Below the pieces are notes generated by a model. It was given only the letters and a program-made list of their open reading frames with translations, searched no databases and had not been told where the DNA came from. A stretch of DNA of 64,000 bases, taken from Acidimicrobiales bacterium (lineage in GTDB: Bacteria; Actinomycetota; Acidimicrobiia; Acidimicrobiales; MedAcidi-G1). The position numbers were made by a program, and so were the translations under genes. This document shows positions 1 to 8,840 of the stretch, piece by piece. Numbering within the stretch: the first letter of the stretch is position 1; every line of letters begins with the position of its first letter. The DNA lies in NCBI GenBank assembly GCA_014237715.1, contig JAAZZG010000001.1, positions 247,177 through 311,176 of the forward strand, in the 5' to 3' direction.

Positions 1-972
1 GCCACCAGGGGGCTTGGCTTGCACAACGACCTCCAGAACGAACACTCGATCGTCGGCAACAACGTGGGCCTCCTACTGATGTTGGAATACGGGAGCGAGG
101 AACAAAAGGCCGAATGGGTGCCCCACCTGCTGGCCGGGACCCGAGGATTCGCCTTCGGAATCACTGAACCGGACCACGGATCGGATGCAACCCATATGGA
201 GACCAACGCCGTGCGCGACGGTGACGGGTGGGTACTCAACGGGGAAAAGACGTGGAACTCTGGCATTCACCGGGCCCACAGCGACCTGGTACTGGCCAGA
301 ACCTCGGGTGAACCCGGCGACGGCCACGGCATCACAGCCTTCTTGACCCCCATGGACGCAGATGGCCTGAAGATCGAGGAGTACCTCTGGACCTTCAACA
401 TGCCAACCGACCATGGCCGCGTCTCGTTGACTGGCGTACACGTACCTCACGGAGCCATCCTCGGCGAGGAAGGGCGAGGGTTGCAGATCGCCCAACATTT
501 CTTCAACGAGAACCGGATCCGACAGGCGGCCTCCAGCCTCGGCGCCGCCCAATACTGCATCAACGAGTCGGTGGAGTACGCAGGAGAGCGCAGGCCGTTC
601 GGCAAGCCGCTGTCGATCAACCAGGGGATCCAGTTTCCCCTGGTGGAACTCCAGACGGAGTGCGAGATGCTCAGGGCGCTGGTGCAGAAGACCGCGTGGC
701 AGATGGACGCCTACGGGGCGTTCTCGGTCTCGGACAGGATTTCGATGTGCAACTACCGGGCCAACCGGTTGTGCTGCGAGGCGGCGGACCGGGCCATGCA
801 GGTCCACGGCGGGCTTGGCTACTCACGCCACCGGCCGTTCGAACACATCTACCGGCACCACCGGCGCTACCGGATCACAGAGGGCGCCGAGGAGATCCAG
901 ATGCGCCGCATCGCTGGCTACATGTTCGGCTTCATGAAGCAGCAGGCCCCCAAGGGCGTCGACGGGGACTGA
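1..972 (+). CDS. Acyl-CoA dehydrogenase, 5' end cut by the window
   Basis: FAD-dependent alpha,beta-dehydrogenation of an acyl-CoA thioester in the cytoplasm. The reading frame is open from base 1, so the N-terminal helical domain is missing; about 323 codons remain. Seen: the middle beta domain signature FGITEPDHGSD, the flavin/substrate region EKTWNSGIHRAHSDLV, and the C-terminal helical domain with QVHGGLGY and ITEGAEEIQ. The Glu of TEG sits where MCAD-type enzymes keep their catalytic base. It ends 10 bases before an APH-type kinase. In Actinobacteria and in eukaryotic ACAD10/11 such kinases associate with acyl-CoA dehydrogenases, so the pair may process hydroxylated acyl chains (inference). 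Substrate unknown. Confidence 0.93.
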   Translation, partial: ATRGLGLHNDLQNEHSIVGNNVGLLLMLEYGSEEQKAEWVPHLLAGTRGFAFGITEPDHGSDATHMETNAVRDGDGWVLNGEKTWNSGIHRAHSDLVLARTSGEPGDGHGITAFLTPMDADGLKIEEYLWTFNMPTDHGRVSLTGVHVPHGAILGEEGRGLQIAQHFFNENRIRQAASSLGAAQYCINESVEYAGERRPFGKPLSINQGIQFPLVELQTECEMLRALVQKTAWQMDAYGAFSVSDRISMCNYRANRLCCEAADRAMQVHGGLGYSRHRPFEHIYRHHRRYRITEGAEEIQMRRIAGYMFGFMKQQAPKGVDGD

Positions 973-982
973 GCGGCACACG

Positions 983-2407
983 ATGACCGACGTCGGGGTA
1001 CTCCAGGACTGTCTAGGCGAGGTCCTGCAGCGGCTGGACGGCTTCGTGACCCTCCACTCGGTGGAGCGACTGTCAGGGGGTGCCAGCCAAGAGACCTACC
1101 GCCTCCGAGTCGAAATGGCGGACGGCGAACGCAGCCTGGCGCTGCGAAGGAGCGTTGGCCCGACCGAAGGGCGTGGGATCGGAGGGCCCGGCCTCGTAGT
1201 CGAGGCGCGCCTCATGGTGTTGGCCCGCCAGGCAGGGGTGCCCGGCCCCGATGTCTATCTGGTCCTCCGCCCGGAGGACGGCCTGGGAGACGGGTTCGTC
1301 ATGGAGTGGATCGCCGGCGAAAGCCTCGGGGCCAGGATCAACCGCTCCGAAAATCTGACTGCCGCCAGGGCTGGGCTGGCCCGTGAGTGCGGAGGAGCGC
1401 TGGCACGAATCCATTCCATCGACCTGGACTCCACAGGGCTACGCGACGTCCTGGGCGAGGCCGGCCCGGAAGACTCTGTCAGGTTGACGTGGAAGCGCTA
1501 CCAGGGGTTCGGGAGTCCCCAGCCGATGATCGACTTCACCGCCCGGTGGCTCCTAGACCACCTACCCCCCGACGGGGAGGTGGCCCTTGTTCACGGAGAC
1601 TTCCGCAACGGCAACCTGGTGGTCAACCCAACCGGCATGGGTGCCGTGCTGGACTGGGAGATCGCCCACATTGGTGACCCGATGCGTGACCTGGGATGGC
1701 TCTGCACCTCCAGTTGGCGTTTCGGCCATCCGGAGCAACCGGTCGGCGGTTTTGGCTCCTACGAGGACCTGTTCGCCGGATACGAGGAGGAGTCGGGTCG
1801 TGTCGTCGACCTGGAGCACGTCAGGTTCTGGGAGGTGTTCGGATCCTTCTGGTGGTCGATTGGCTGCCTCGGCATGGCAGACCAGTACCGGACCGGCCCG
1901 GACCGCAGCGTGGAGCGGGCGGCGATCGGAAGGCGCTCGTCTGAATGCCAGGTGGACTGCGTAAACCTCCTCATCCCGGGCCCGGTCACCGAGGTGGCCC
2001 GGGAGGGTGGCGACCGGGGGTCCGACCTGCCACGGGTTGACGAGTTGGTCGGGAGCGTCCGTGAGTTCCTGCGGTCCGATGTGGTTCCGGCCATAGACGG
2101 TCGGACCGGGTTCCTCGCCCGTGTGGGAGCCAACTCGCTGGACATCGTGGCCCGCGAACTGGAGCTGGGCAACGAGCACCGGCATCTGGAATGGTCCCGA
2201 CTGCGAAACCTTCTCGGCGTAGACGGCACCCTCGGAGAACTCAGACTCCTTCTGGCCGAAGGACTGCGGGACGGGTCCGTCGCCCTGGATACAGACGGGC
2301 TTATCGGCCACCTCCGGCAAACAGTTGTGAACCAGATCCTCATAGACCAACCCACCTACTGGGGATGCGTAGCCGCACTTGGATTCGACGCCAACTCCCA
2401 AAAATAG
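983..2407 (+). CDS. APH/ACAD10-like phosphotransferase with C-terminal DUF6285
   Basis: A predicted small-molecule kinase of 474 residues. Residues about 20-300 form an aminoglycoside-phosphotransferase fold. The Brenner motif HGDFRNGNLVV and the metal-binding DWEIAHIGDP lie near residues 205-235. The last 140 residues (VGSVREFLRSDVVPAI, then ANSLDIVARELELG) look like DUF6285, which commonly follows this kinase type. The gene starts 10 bases after the acyl-CoA dehydrogenase and is probably cotranscribed. By analogy with ACAD10/11 it may phosphorylate hydroxyacyl-CoA substrates (inference). True antibiotic resistance is unlikely. It ends just before a strong hairpin. Confidence 0.88.
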   Translation: MTDVGVLQDCLGEVLQRLDGFVTLHSVERLSGGASQETYRLRVEMADGERSLALRRSVGPTEGRGIGGPGLVVEARLMVLARQAGVPGPDVYLVLRPEDGLGDGFVMEWIAGESLGARINRSENLTAARAGLARECGGALARIHSIDLDSTGLRDVLGEAGPEDSVRLTWKRYQGFGSPQPMIDFTARWLLDHLPPDGEVALVHGDFRNGNLVVNPTGMGAVLDWEIAHIGDPMRDLGWLCTSSWRFGHPEQPVGGFGSYEDLFAGYEEESGRVVDLEHVRFWEVFGSFWWSIGCLGMADQYRTGPDRSVERAAIGRRSSECQVDCVNLLIPGPVTEVAREGGDRGSDLPRVDELVGSVREFLRSDVVPAIDGRTGFLARVGANSLDIVARELELGNEHRHLEWSRLRNLLGVDGTLGELRLLLAEGLRDGSVALDTDGLIGHLRQTVVNQILIDQPTYWGCVAALGFDANSQK

Positions 2408-2410
2408 AGA

Positions 2411-2435
2411 CGCCGCAGGTCGGTGACCTGCGGCG
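2411..2435 (-). terminator. Intrinsic terminator of tRNA-Ala, probably bidirectional
   Basis: A perfect 11-bp stem (CGCCGCAGGTC / GACCTGCGGCG) closes a 3-base loop. Read on the minus strand it is followed by TCTCTATTTTT, a good U-tract, and it lies 5 bases past the 3' end of tRNA-Ala. On the plus strand it directly follows the phosphotransferase stop but has no U-tract. Confidence 0.85.
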
Positions 2436-2440
2436 TCACG

Positions 2441-2513
2441 TGGAGCTAGAGGGAATTGAACCCTCGACCTCTTCCATGCCATGGAAGCGCTCTCCCAACT
2501 GAGCTATAGCCCC
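2441..2513 (-). tRNA. tRNA-Ala (anticodon GGC)
   Basis: A 73-base cloverleaf on the minus strand. The acceptor stem GGGGCTA pairs with TAGCTCC (one G-U). The D arm contains GCTCAGTTGGGAGAGC. The anticodon stem CTTCC/GGAAG encloses the loop ATGGCAT, giving anticodon GGC. The T arm contains GAGGGTTCAATTCCCTC. The discriminator base is A and CCA is not encoded (CGT follows). It reads GCC and possibly GCT codons. It is divergent from leuS. Confidence 0.97.
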
Positions 2514-2524
2514 GAGGAGCCGAC

Positions 2525-2530
2525 AATCTA
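2525..2530 (-). promoter_or_regulatory. -10 element of tRNA-Ala
   Basis: TAGATT on the minus strand, 11 bases before the mature 5' end of tRNA-Ala. No convincing -35 hexamer is visible 17 bp upstream. Confidence 0.5.
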
Positions 2531-2600
2531 CCAGCGGCCTTCGGGGAGACGACCCGCCTGGTCGGCGATTCCGGAGACCTGCGGCCACTGGACACCTCGG

Positions 2601-2606
2601 TAGTCT
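2601..2606 (+). promoter_or_regulatory. -10 element placing leuS on a leaderless mRNA
   Basis: TAGTCT, followed by exactly 7 bases and then the leuS ATG. A start site 7 bases past the hexamer would be the A of the start codon. No Shine-Dalgarno sequence is present. Confidence 0.6.
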
Positions 2607-2613
2607 CACGACG

Positions 2614-5088
2614 ATGTCCGAGCGCTACAACCCTCAGAGCATCGAGACGCGCTGGCGGCAGCACTGGATCGACGAGGGCACCTACGAGGTCGACAACGAT
2701 GACCCCCGCCCGCCGTTCTACGTGCTCTCCATGTACCCGTACCCCAGCGGACCTGCCCACATGGGCCATGTCCGGAACTACACGATGGGCGACCTACTGG
2801 TCCGGTACCGGACCATGTGCGGCGACGGGGTGCTTTCACCCATCGGTTTCGACTCTTTCGGCCTTCCAGCTGAGAACGCGGCCATTAAGACAGGGACCCA
2901 TCCCCGCGAGCACACCGAACGCAACGGCGAAGCACTGTCAGCCTCGTTGCGACGGATCGGCGCCGTTTACGACTGGCGGCGCATGGTCCGCAGCCACGAC
3001 CCGTCCTACATTCGATGGACGCAGTGGATCTTCCTGAAGTTCCACGAGGCCGGCCTCGTGTACCGAGATACCGCGCCAGTCAACTGGTGTCCCGGTTGCC
3101 AGACCGTGCTGGCCAACGAACAGGTCCTCGGCGACGGGACCTGCGAACGCTCCGGTGACCTAGTCGAACGCAGGGACATGGAGCAGTGGTTCTACCGGAT
3201 CACCACCTACGCCCAGGAGCTCCTCGACGATCTCGACACTGTGGACTGGCCAGAGAAGGTCAAAGTCATGCAGCGCCACTGGATCGGTCGGTCAGAGGGT
3301 GCCGAGTTTGGCCTACCCATTCCTGACGACGATGGGGTAGCCCGCACCGATGTGGAACCCCTCGCGGTCTACACCACCCGACCCGATACCTCGTTCGGCA
3401 TGACGTTCGCCGTGATCTCCCCGGAACACCCACGGGTCGACGAGCTCACCACCGATGACCGCCGGGCCGCCGTCGACGCTTTCCGGGCATCGGTGGCCGG
3501 TCGTAGCGACATCGAACGCCAGTCCACCGAGGGTGAACTCGACAAGCGGGGAGTGGCGACCGGTGGCCGGGTGGTCAACCCGTTCACGGGCCAGGCCATC
3601 CCGGTCTTCCTGGCCGACTACGTATTGATGACCTACGGCACCGGGGCGATCATGGCCGTCCCCGGTCAAGACCAGCGCGATTGGGACTTCGCCACCGCCC
3701 ACGGTTGCGAGATCGTGCGCACCGTTCGCCCCCCTGACGATTTCGACGGTGAGGCCTACGTGGGTGAGGGCCCGGCCATCAACTCGGAGTTCTTGGACGG
3801 CATGGGCGTCGCCGAGGCCAAAGCCACGGCCATCTCCTGGCTGGAGGACCATGGTTACGGCTCCGGGAAGGTCAACTACCGACTCCGCGACTGGTTGCTG
3901 TCCCGCCAGCGTTTCTGGGGCTGCCCTATTCCGATCGTCTACTGCGACGCCTGTGGCGAGCAGCCCCTGCCCGTGGACCAACTTCCGGTCGAAGCGCCGG
4001 ACGACGTGGAGTTCGTGCCAACTGGTCAGTCGCCGCTGACGTATCACGAGGGATTCCTGTCGGCCACCTGTCCGTCTTGCGACGGTCCGGCCCGTCGAGA
4101 GACCGACACGATGGACACGTTCGTGGATTCCTCCTGGTACTTCTTGCGCTTCACCGACCCGACCAACGACGAGGCGCCGTTCTCAGTGGAGGCCGCTGAG
4201 CGGTGGTTGCCCGTGGACCAGTACATCGGCGGCGTCGAGCACGCCATTCTCCACCTGATGTACGCCCGCTTCTTCACCAAGGCTCTGTCCGACCTGGGGG
4301 TGGCACCCAAGGGGCTCCGAGAACCGTTCAAGCGGCTCTTCACCCAGGGGATGATCCGCCTCGGCGGCTCCAAGATGTCCAAGTCCAAGGGCAACCTCGT
4401 TTCCCCCGAGGCCATCCTCGAGGACCAGGGCGCAGATGCGCTGCGGTTGGCCCACCTGCAGGTTAAGCCACCACAAGAAGACGTCGACTGGGAGGACTTC
4501 GGCATCGACGGGTGCGCCAAGTTCCTGCAACGCGTGTGGCGTCTCGCCGTGCCGGGTTCTGACCTGACCAATGGCGCCCGTGACGGCGATCCGACCGAGG
4601 CCGATGCCGAGATCGATCGGGCCACGCACCGTCTGGTGGCCCGGATCACCAACGAGTACGACCGGTGGTCGTACAACACGGCTGTCGCCGGGTTCATGGA
4701 GTTCACCAACACGCTCTACCGCTACGTCCAGACTGACGAGGAGATCCACGCCGACACATTGGCTGCAGCGATCGACGCCCTGCTGTTGGTGATGGCGCCC
4801 GCCGCACCACATCTCTGTGCCGAACTCTGGCAGCAGCGAAACGGTGGCCACGTGCACGTCGAGGCCTGGCCTGAGGCTGATCCGGAAAAACTGGTGGACG
4901 ACACCGTCACGATGGTCGTGCAGGTCAACGGCAAGGTCCGAGACCGTGTCGACGTAGCGTCCGACATCGACGAGGACGCCGCAGTGGCCGCCGCCCTGGC
5001 CTGCGAAAAGGTGGCCGTCGCGCTGGCCGGCGCCGAGCCCCGAAAAGTCATCGCCCGACCCCCGAAGCTGGTCAACATTGTCGTCTGA
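2614..5088 (+). CDS. leuS: Leucyl-tRNA synthetase
   Basis: Charges tRNA-Leu with leucine; cytoplasmic class Ia synthetase. The 824-residue length is normal for bacterial LeuRS. Seen: the HIGH-type motif [13 protein letters not shown] near residue 50, the CP1 editing domain ([20 protein letters not shown] at about residue 250), zinc-type cysteine pairs in CDACGEQPL and CPSCDG, the KMSKS loop [10 protein letters not shown] near residue 587, and an anticodon-binding C-terminus. The start is fixed by the conserved N-terminus ([14 protein letters not shown]) and by the -10 element 7 bases upstream. Its left neighbour is a divergent tRNA-Ala, and it converges with the PAC2 gene. Confidence 0.98.
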   Translation: MSERYNPQSIETRWRQHWIDEGTYEVDNDDPRPPFYVLSMYPYPSGPAHMGHVRNYTMGDLLVRYRTMCGDGVLSPIGFDSFGLPAENAAIKTGTHPREHTERNGEALSASLRRIGAVYDWRRMVRSHDPSYIRWTQWIFLKFHEAGLVYRDTAPVNWCPGCQTVLANEQVLGDGTCERSGDLVERRDMEQWFYRITTYAQELLDDLDTVDWPEKVKVMQRHWIGRSEGAEFGLPIPDDDGVARTDVEPLAVYTTRPDTSFGMTFAVISPEHPRVDELTTDDRRAAVDAFRASVAGRSDIERQSTEGELDKRGVATGGRVVNPFTGQAIPVFLADYVLMTYGTGAIMAVPGQDQRDWDFATAHGCEIVRTVRPPDDFDGEAYVGEGPAINSEFLDGMGVAEAKATAISWLEDHGYGSGKVNYRLRDWLLSRQRFWGCPIPIVYCDACGEQPLPVDQLPVEAPDDVEFVPTGQSPLTYHEGFLSATCPSCDGPARRETDTMDTFVDSSWYFLRFTDPTNDEAPFSVEAAERWLPVDQYIGGVEHAILHLMYARFFTKALSDLGVAPKGLREPFKRLFTQGMIRLGGSKMSKSKGNLVSPEAILEDQGADALRLAHLQVKPPQEDVDWEDFGIDGCAKFLQRVWRLAVPGSDLTNGARDGDPTEADAEIDRATHRLVARITNEYDRWSYNTAVAGFMEFTNTLYRYVQTDEEIHADTLAAAIDALLLVMAPAAPHLCAELWQQRNGGHVHVEAWPEADPEKLVDDTVTMVVQVNGKVRDRVDVASDIDEDAAVAAALACEKVAVALAGAEPRKVIARPPKLVNIVV

Positions 5089-5143
5089 GCTCCTGGTCTG
5101 ATTGGAGCGGCCTAATAGCTGAGGATTGGCCGGATCCGACCGC

Positions 5144-6016
5144 TCAGTCGTCGTGGTTGCGGAGGAACCGCTCCAACTCGGCGGCTAGTTGCTCGCCGTC
5201 GGGAAGCTGCCCCCGGATGTCGTGGAGGTCGTCGTAGGCGGCCTCCAGAGTCTCGAGCATGGTGACGTGCTCGGGGTTCCGGGCAACCAGGTCATCAAGG
5301 CGGGTCCGGGCGGCCAACGCCGACTCGGTCAACGGCCCGTCGTCGAGCTCCATGCCGGTCAGTTCAGCCACCCCGGCCAACAAGGCCTGGGCAGCCGGCG
5401 GGTAGGTACTGCCCGAGAGATAGTGGGGAACCTGAGCCCAGATGCCCACAGCGGGTATCCCCACACGCCCGGCCTCCATCTCGATGACCGCCTGTGCACC
5501 GGCGGGAACCTCAATGGTGGCCGTCAGGAAGTCAAGGCGTTCCGCCAGTTCAGGGCTTCCGGCAGTGCACGACAGCCGGGTGGGTCGGGTATGGGGGACG
5601 GCCGCAGGGTAGGCCCCGAGGCCCACCACCATCCGTACCCCAAGCTGCTGACACAGGTCAACCACAGCGGCCGAGAAGGCCCGCCACTCGTGATCGGGCT
5701 CAGGACCGTACAGCACCAGTACGTCATGGTCGGCCGTGGTCTCCAGCAGGAAAACCTCGAGCGCTGGCCATTCCAGACGTCGACTCACCCCGTCGACGAG
5801 GTGCAGGGTGGGGCGCCGTGCCCGGTGGTCCAGCAACCGGTCGGTGTCGAAGCGGGCGATCCGCCGACCCGGCTCACCGTCCAGCAGGTGTTGTCGGGCC
5901 ACACGGGCCGCACCAGAGGCGTCGATCCATCCGTCCATTGCCACCACCAGCACCGGCTCGGACAAAAGCGGCGTCTCGAGGACCTCGATCAGCGACGAAA
6001 CCGCCTCGTCGGTCAC
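5144..6016 (-). CDS. PAC2 family protein
   Basis: A 290-residue member of the PAC2 (proteasome assembly chaperone 2-like) family, common in Actinobacteria with or without a proteasome (Rv2125 type). Seen: the family N-terminus PVLVVAMDGWIDASGAA, the central LVLYGPEPDHEW-like segment, and the Rossmann-like core GLGAYPAAVPHTRP. The biochemical role of the bacterial family is unknown. Start GTG at 6016 overlaps the stop of the upstream kinase (GTGA), so translation is probably coupled. No 20S proteasome genes are visible in the window. Confidence 0.85.
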   Translation of the reverse strand: MTDEAVSSLIEVLETPLLSEPVLVVAMDGWIDASGAARVARQHLLDGEPGRRIARFDTDRLLDHRARRPTLHLVDGVSRRLEWPALEVFLLETTADHDVLVLYGPEPDHEWRAFSAAVVDLCQQLGVRMVVGLGAYPAAVPHTRPTRLSCTAGSPELAERLDFLTATIEVPAGAQAVIEMEAGRVGIPAVGIWAQVPHYLSGSTYPPAAQALLAGVAELTGMELDDGPLTESALAARTRLDDLVARNPEHVTMLETLEAAYDDLHDIRGQLPDGEQLAAELERFLRNHDD

Positions 6017-7071
6017 CGTGAGGGCACCCGGGGGAGACGGGATGCAGCCTCGTGGGCGACCTGTGCGACGTCGAGAACCCGCTGGCCGAACACGGCGGTC
6101 AGTCGGGGATCCTCCTGGTCGCCCATGACGCCCGCCGCGTACCGGGTGTATACCCCCTCGACGATGCAGGCAATACGCCAGTAGGCGAAGGCGACGTAGA
6201 AGTCGAGATGTGTCAGGTCGCGACTGGAGTGTCTGGCGTAGGCCTCGCGGATCCCCTCGGCATCAGGAAAGCCCTCTATCGAGGTCGGGGGAGGAGTGCT
6301 GCCAGTCGTGCGGTCGTCGGTATACGCGATCATGCCCGCTACGTCGGCCAGCACGTCGCCGAGCGTGCACAACTCCCAGTCCAGCACTGCGACCACTTCG
6401 CCGCCGGTCGACATCATGCAGTTGTCGAGGCGGTAGTCGCCGTGGACGATGCCGGCGCCCTGCTGAGCCGGCACCCGCGACGCCAGGATCTCGTGGGTCT
6501 CCAATACCCCGGGGACTTCCCGGGTGGTGGCATCCTCGAACTGGGTTCGCCAGCGCTTCAGTTGCCGGTCGATATAGCCCTCGTGTCGCCCGAGGTCGGC
6601 CAGTCCGACCGCGTCCAAGTCGACGTCGTGGAGGCGGGCCAGTACCTCGACCAGCGACTCGCCCATCCGCGTTCGTACTTCGACGGGCACCTTCTCGGCT
6701 TCGTCCACGTTGCGGACGATTACACCGGGAACGAAGTCCATGACGTAGAACGGGGCGCCGTTTACCTCACTGTCAGTGCACAGCCCAACGATCCCGGGTA
6801 CGGGTACGCCGCTCCCGGCCAGCGAGCTGATAATCCGGTGTTCGCGGACCATGTCATGGGCGGTGGCCAGCACGTGGCCCATCGGGGGGCGACGTAGTAC
6901 CCAGTGGCGGCCCCCGTCCTCGGCCGCGACGCCGTCGGAGACTTTGAACGTCAGGTTGGATCGGCCACCGGTGATGAGCTCGAAAGTGAGTGAGCCGCCA
7001 TCCAGCCCGCCGACCTCCCCGTCGAACCAGCGGACCAGGTTGTCGTGGTTGATTCCGGCAGGCGTTGTCAT
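6013..7071 (-). CDS. APH/ACAD10-like phosphotransferase family protein
   Basis: A predicted kinase of 352 residues with an APH fold throughout. Seen: a nucleotide-binding N-lobe (FELITGGRSNLTFKV, then HWVLRRPPMGHVL), the Brenner motif GIVHGDYRLDNCM and the metal motif LDWELCTLGD. FVPGVIVRN and WRIACIVEGVYTRY are typical of the ACAD10/FadE36-type kinase group linked to acyl-CoA metabolism. It leads a two-gene operon with PAC2, joined by a 4-base overlap, and is divergent from thioredoxin with 65 bp between the start codons. The start ATG is supported by TACCGT 8 bases upstream. The substrate is unknown. Confidence 0.9.
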   Translation of the reverse strand: MTTPAGINHDNLVRWFDGEVGGLDGGSLTFELITGGRSNLTFKVSDGVAAEDGGRHWVLRRPPMGHVLATAHDMVREHRIISSLAGSGVPVPGIVGLCTDSEVNGAPFYVMDFVPGVIVRNVDEAEKVPVEVRTRMGESLVEVLARLHDVDLDAVGLADLGRHEGYIDRQLKRWRTQFEDATTREVPGVLETHEILASRVPAQQGAGIVHGDYRLDNCMMSTGGEVVAVLDWELCTLGDVLADVAGMIAYTDDRTTGSTPPPTSIEGFPDAEGIREAYARHSSRDLTHLDFYVAFAYWRIACIVEGVYTRYAAGVMGDQEDPRLTAVFGQRVLDVAQVAHEAASRLPRVPSR

Positions 7072-7079
7072 CGGGAGGA

Positions 7080-7085
7080 ACGGTA
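7080..7085 (-). promoter_or_regulatory. -10 element of the phosphotransferase-PAC2 operon
   Basis: TACCGT on the minus strand, 8 bases before the ATG at 7071, consistent with a leaderless transcript. Confidence 0.5.
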
Positions 7086-7123
7086 GCCGGGGCGTGGGAC
7101 GAGGGGCCCACCGTGCCTGCCCC

Positions 7124-7129
7124 TACCCT
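7124..7129 (+). promoter_or_regulatory. -10 element of the thioredoxin gene
   Basis: TACCCT followed by 7 bases and the ATG at 7137. It supports that ATG over an upstream in-frame start at 7065 that would overlap the divergent gene. Confidence 0.55.
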
Positions 7130-7136
7130 CAGGGGC

Positions 7137-7838
7137 ATGGACGTCACTGACGCGACATTTCAGACAGAGGTCATTGACCGCTCTGCACAGGTTCCGGTCG
7201 TCATCGACCTGTGGGCTGAATGGTGTGGCCCGTGCAAGTCCCTAGGCCCGATCCTCGAGAAGGTCATCGCCGAACAGGGAGGCAAGGTTGCCCTGGCCAA
7301 GGTCGACATCGACGCCAACCCCGGCGTGGCCCAGGCGTTCCAGGTGCAGTCCATCCCGGCGGTGTTCGGAATGGTCGACGGCCAGGTGGCTGCGAGTTTC
7401 GTCGGCGCCCAGGGCGAGGACGCGGTCCGGACCTTCGTGGAGGGCCTATTGCCAGGTGAAGTGGTCTCTGAGATCGACCGGTTGATCGCCATTGGCGATG
7501 AGGGGTCCCTTATTGCCGCTCTGGGCATCGAGAGTGACAACGTCGCCGCGGTGACCGCTCTGGCCCTCCTGCTGGTGGAGCGGGCCGGCGAGGGCGACCA
7601 GGACGCTGCCCTCAAGTTGTTGGAACGAATCCCCGAGTCGGCCGACACTCGTCGGATCGCTGCGATGGCCCGGACCGAGGCGGTCGACGACGTCGAGGAG
7701 ACGTTGGCTGAGTTGCTGACCGTCGTCAAGGACGACGAAGACGCCCGGCAGCGGTTCGTCGACCTGCTCGAGGTTCTCGGACCGGACGACGAACGCACCC
7801 CAGTGTGGCGGCGTCGCCTGACATCGGCCCTCTTTTAG
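7137..7838 (+). CDS. CnoX/YbbN-like thioredoxin with C-terminal TPR region
   Basis: A 233-residue cytoplasmic protein. Residues 1-105 are a thioredoxin fold with the intact redox motif WAEWCGPCKS (Cys30, Cys33) and the cis-Pro region QVQSIPAVFG. Residues 110-233 are helical and match the TPR_20 tail of YbbN/CnoX, ending in the typical FVDLLEVLGPDDERTPVWRR pattern. In E. coli CnoX is a holdase that protects proteins from oxidation and works with GroEL; that role is inferred here. Unlike E. coli CnoX (SxxC), this protein keeps CGPC and may be a real thiol-disulphide reductase. The start is chosen from family length and the -10 spacing. Confidence 0.9.
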   Translation: MDVTDATFQTEVIDRSAQVPVVIDLWAEWCGPCKSLGPILEKVIAEQGGKVALAKVDIDANPGVAQAFQVQSIPAVFGMVDGQVAASFVGAQGEDAVRTFVEGLLPGEVVSEIDRLIAIGDEGSLIAALGIESDNVAAVTALALLLVERAGEGDQDAALKLLERIPESADTRRIAAMARTEAVDDVEETLAELLTVVKDDEDARQRFVDLLEVLGPDDERTPVWRRRLTSALF

Positions 7839-7916
7839 GAGGACGTGTTCCGGCGACACGTTCGTCGCCACTCGCAGCGCTTCCCCCGGTTGACCACGAC
7901 CTTTCAGGGGTGTGGC

Positions 7917-8840
7917 ATGCCCGAACCTGCCAATCCGATCCGCGACCGGATCGATGACCTGCTCTCCAAACGACCGCCGACCCCGGCCCGGTGTACCGTC
8001 GATTGGGTGATCGTCGAGTTGGGCCCCGACCACCGCTACGACTGCACCCACCGGTCGCTCGTCATGGGGATTCTGAACCGCACCCCGGATTCGTTCTGGG
8101 ATCGCGGACGGTTCTGGGAGTTCGACGACTTCCTCCGGTTAGCCGAGGCCCATGAGGCCAACGGCGCCGACCTGTTCGACGTCGGCGGCTCCAAGGCCGG
8201 TCCGGGGCCCGAAGTCACCCGGGACGAGGAGATGGACCGCGTGGTGCCAGCCATCGAGGCGCTGCATGCCCGATTCGACCTGCCCATTGCCGTGGACACC
8301 TTCCGGGGTTCGGTGGCCGATGCGGCCATGGAGGTAGGTGCGTGCGTGGGCAACGACATCAGTGGATTCGCTGATCCGACGTTTCTTCCGGCGTGCGCCC
8401 GCCACGGTGCGGCGGTGGTGGCCACCCACGTACGGATCGGTCCGAGGATTCCCGACCCGAGACCGAGGTACGACGATTTGGTGGCCGAGGTCCGCGAATT
8501 TCTGGCTGAGCGCGTCCGATGGGCGACCGAGGCCGGCATCCCCGCCGGGCGGATCATCGTCGACGCAGGCCTCGACCTCGGCAAGACGCCCGACATGTCG
8601 ACCGAACTCCTGCGGCGTTCCGAGGACCTGGCCATCCTGGGTCAACCCATCCTGTTGTCGGCATCCAACAAGGGCTTCCTCGGCGAGGTTACGAGCAGCG
8701 GCCTAGAGGATCGGGTCGAGGCATCGTGGGCGGCCCACGCGCTGGGCATCAGCGGCGGCTGTCGGATCCTGCGTGCGCATGATGTCCGGGGCGCCCGTCG
8801 GGTGGCTGACGTGATGGCTGATGTCATGGCCTCTGTATGA
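7917..8840 (+). CDS. folP2: FolP2-type dihydropteroate synthase-like protein
   Basis: A TIM-barrel pterin-binding protein of 307 residues. LVMGILNRTPDSF near residue 50 matches the DHPS pterin signature, and IAVDTFRGSVADAA and IIVDAGLDLGK are also conserved. The second DHPS loop, normally ESTRPGA, reads GGSKAGPGPEV, and the C-terminal RK segment is replaced by LSASNKGFLGEV. The same changes are found in mycobacterial FolP2 (Rv1207), which I recall as lacking DHPS activity. It is therefore probably not the folate enzyme. The ATG at 7917 has AGGGGTG 6 bases upstream, and its stop overlaps holA (ATGA). Confidence 0.82.
   Translation: MPEPANPIRDRIDDLLSKRPPTPARCTVDWVIVELGPDHRYDCTHRSLVMGILNRTPDSFWDRGRFWEFDDFLRLAEAHEANGADLFDVGGSKAGPGPEVTRDEEMDRVVPAIEALHARFDLPIAVDTFRGSVADAAMEVGACVGNDISGFADPTFLPACARHGAAVVATHVRIGPRIPDPRPRYDDLVAEVREFLAERVRWATEAGIPAGRIIVDAGLDLGKTPDMSTELLRRSEDLAILGQPILLSASNKGFLGEVTSSGLEDRVEASWAAHALGISGGCRILRAHDVRGARRVADVMADVMASV

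Noticed and set aside
983-2407. Antibiotic-resistance aminoglycoside kinase
   Set aside because: APH fold, but linkage to acyl-CoA dehydrogenase and DUF6285 indicates the ACAD10-like metabolic group. The same holds for the gene at 6013.
5189-6184. 331-codon plus-strand open frame over the PAC2 gene
   Set aside because: Antisense to a recognised PAC2 protein in a GC-rich genome, no family features, no ribosome site. A shadow frame.
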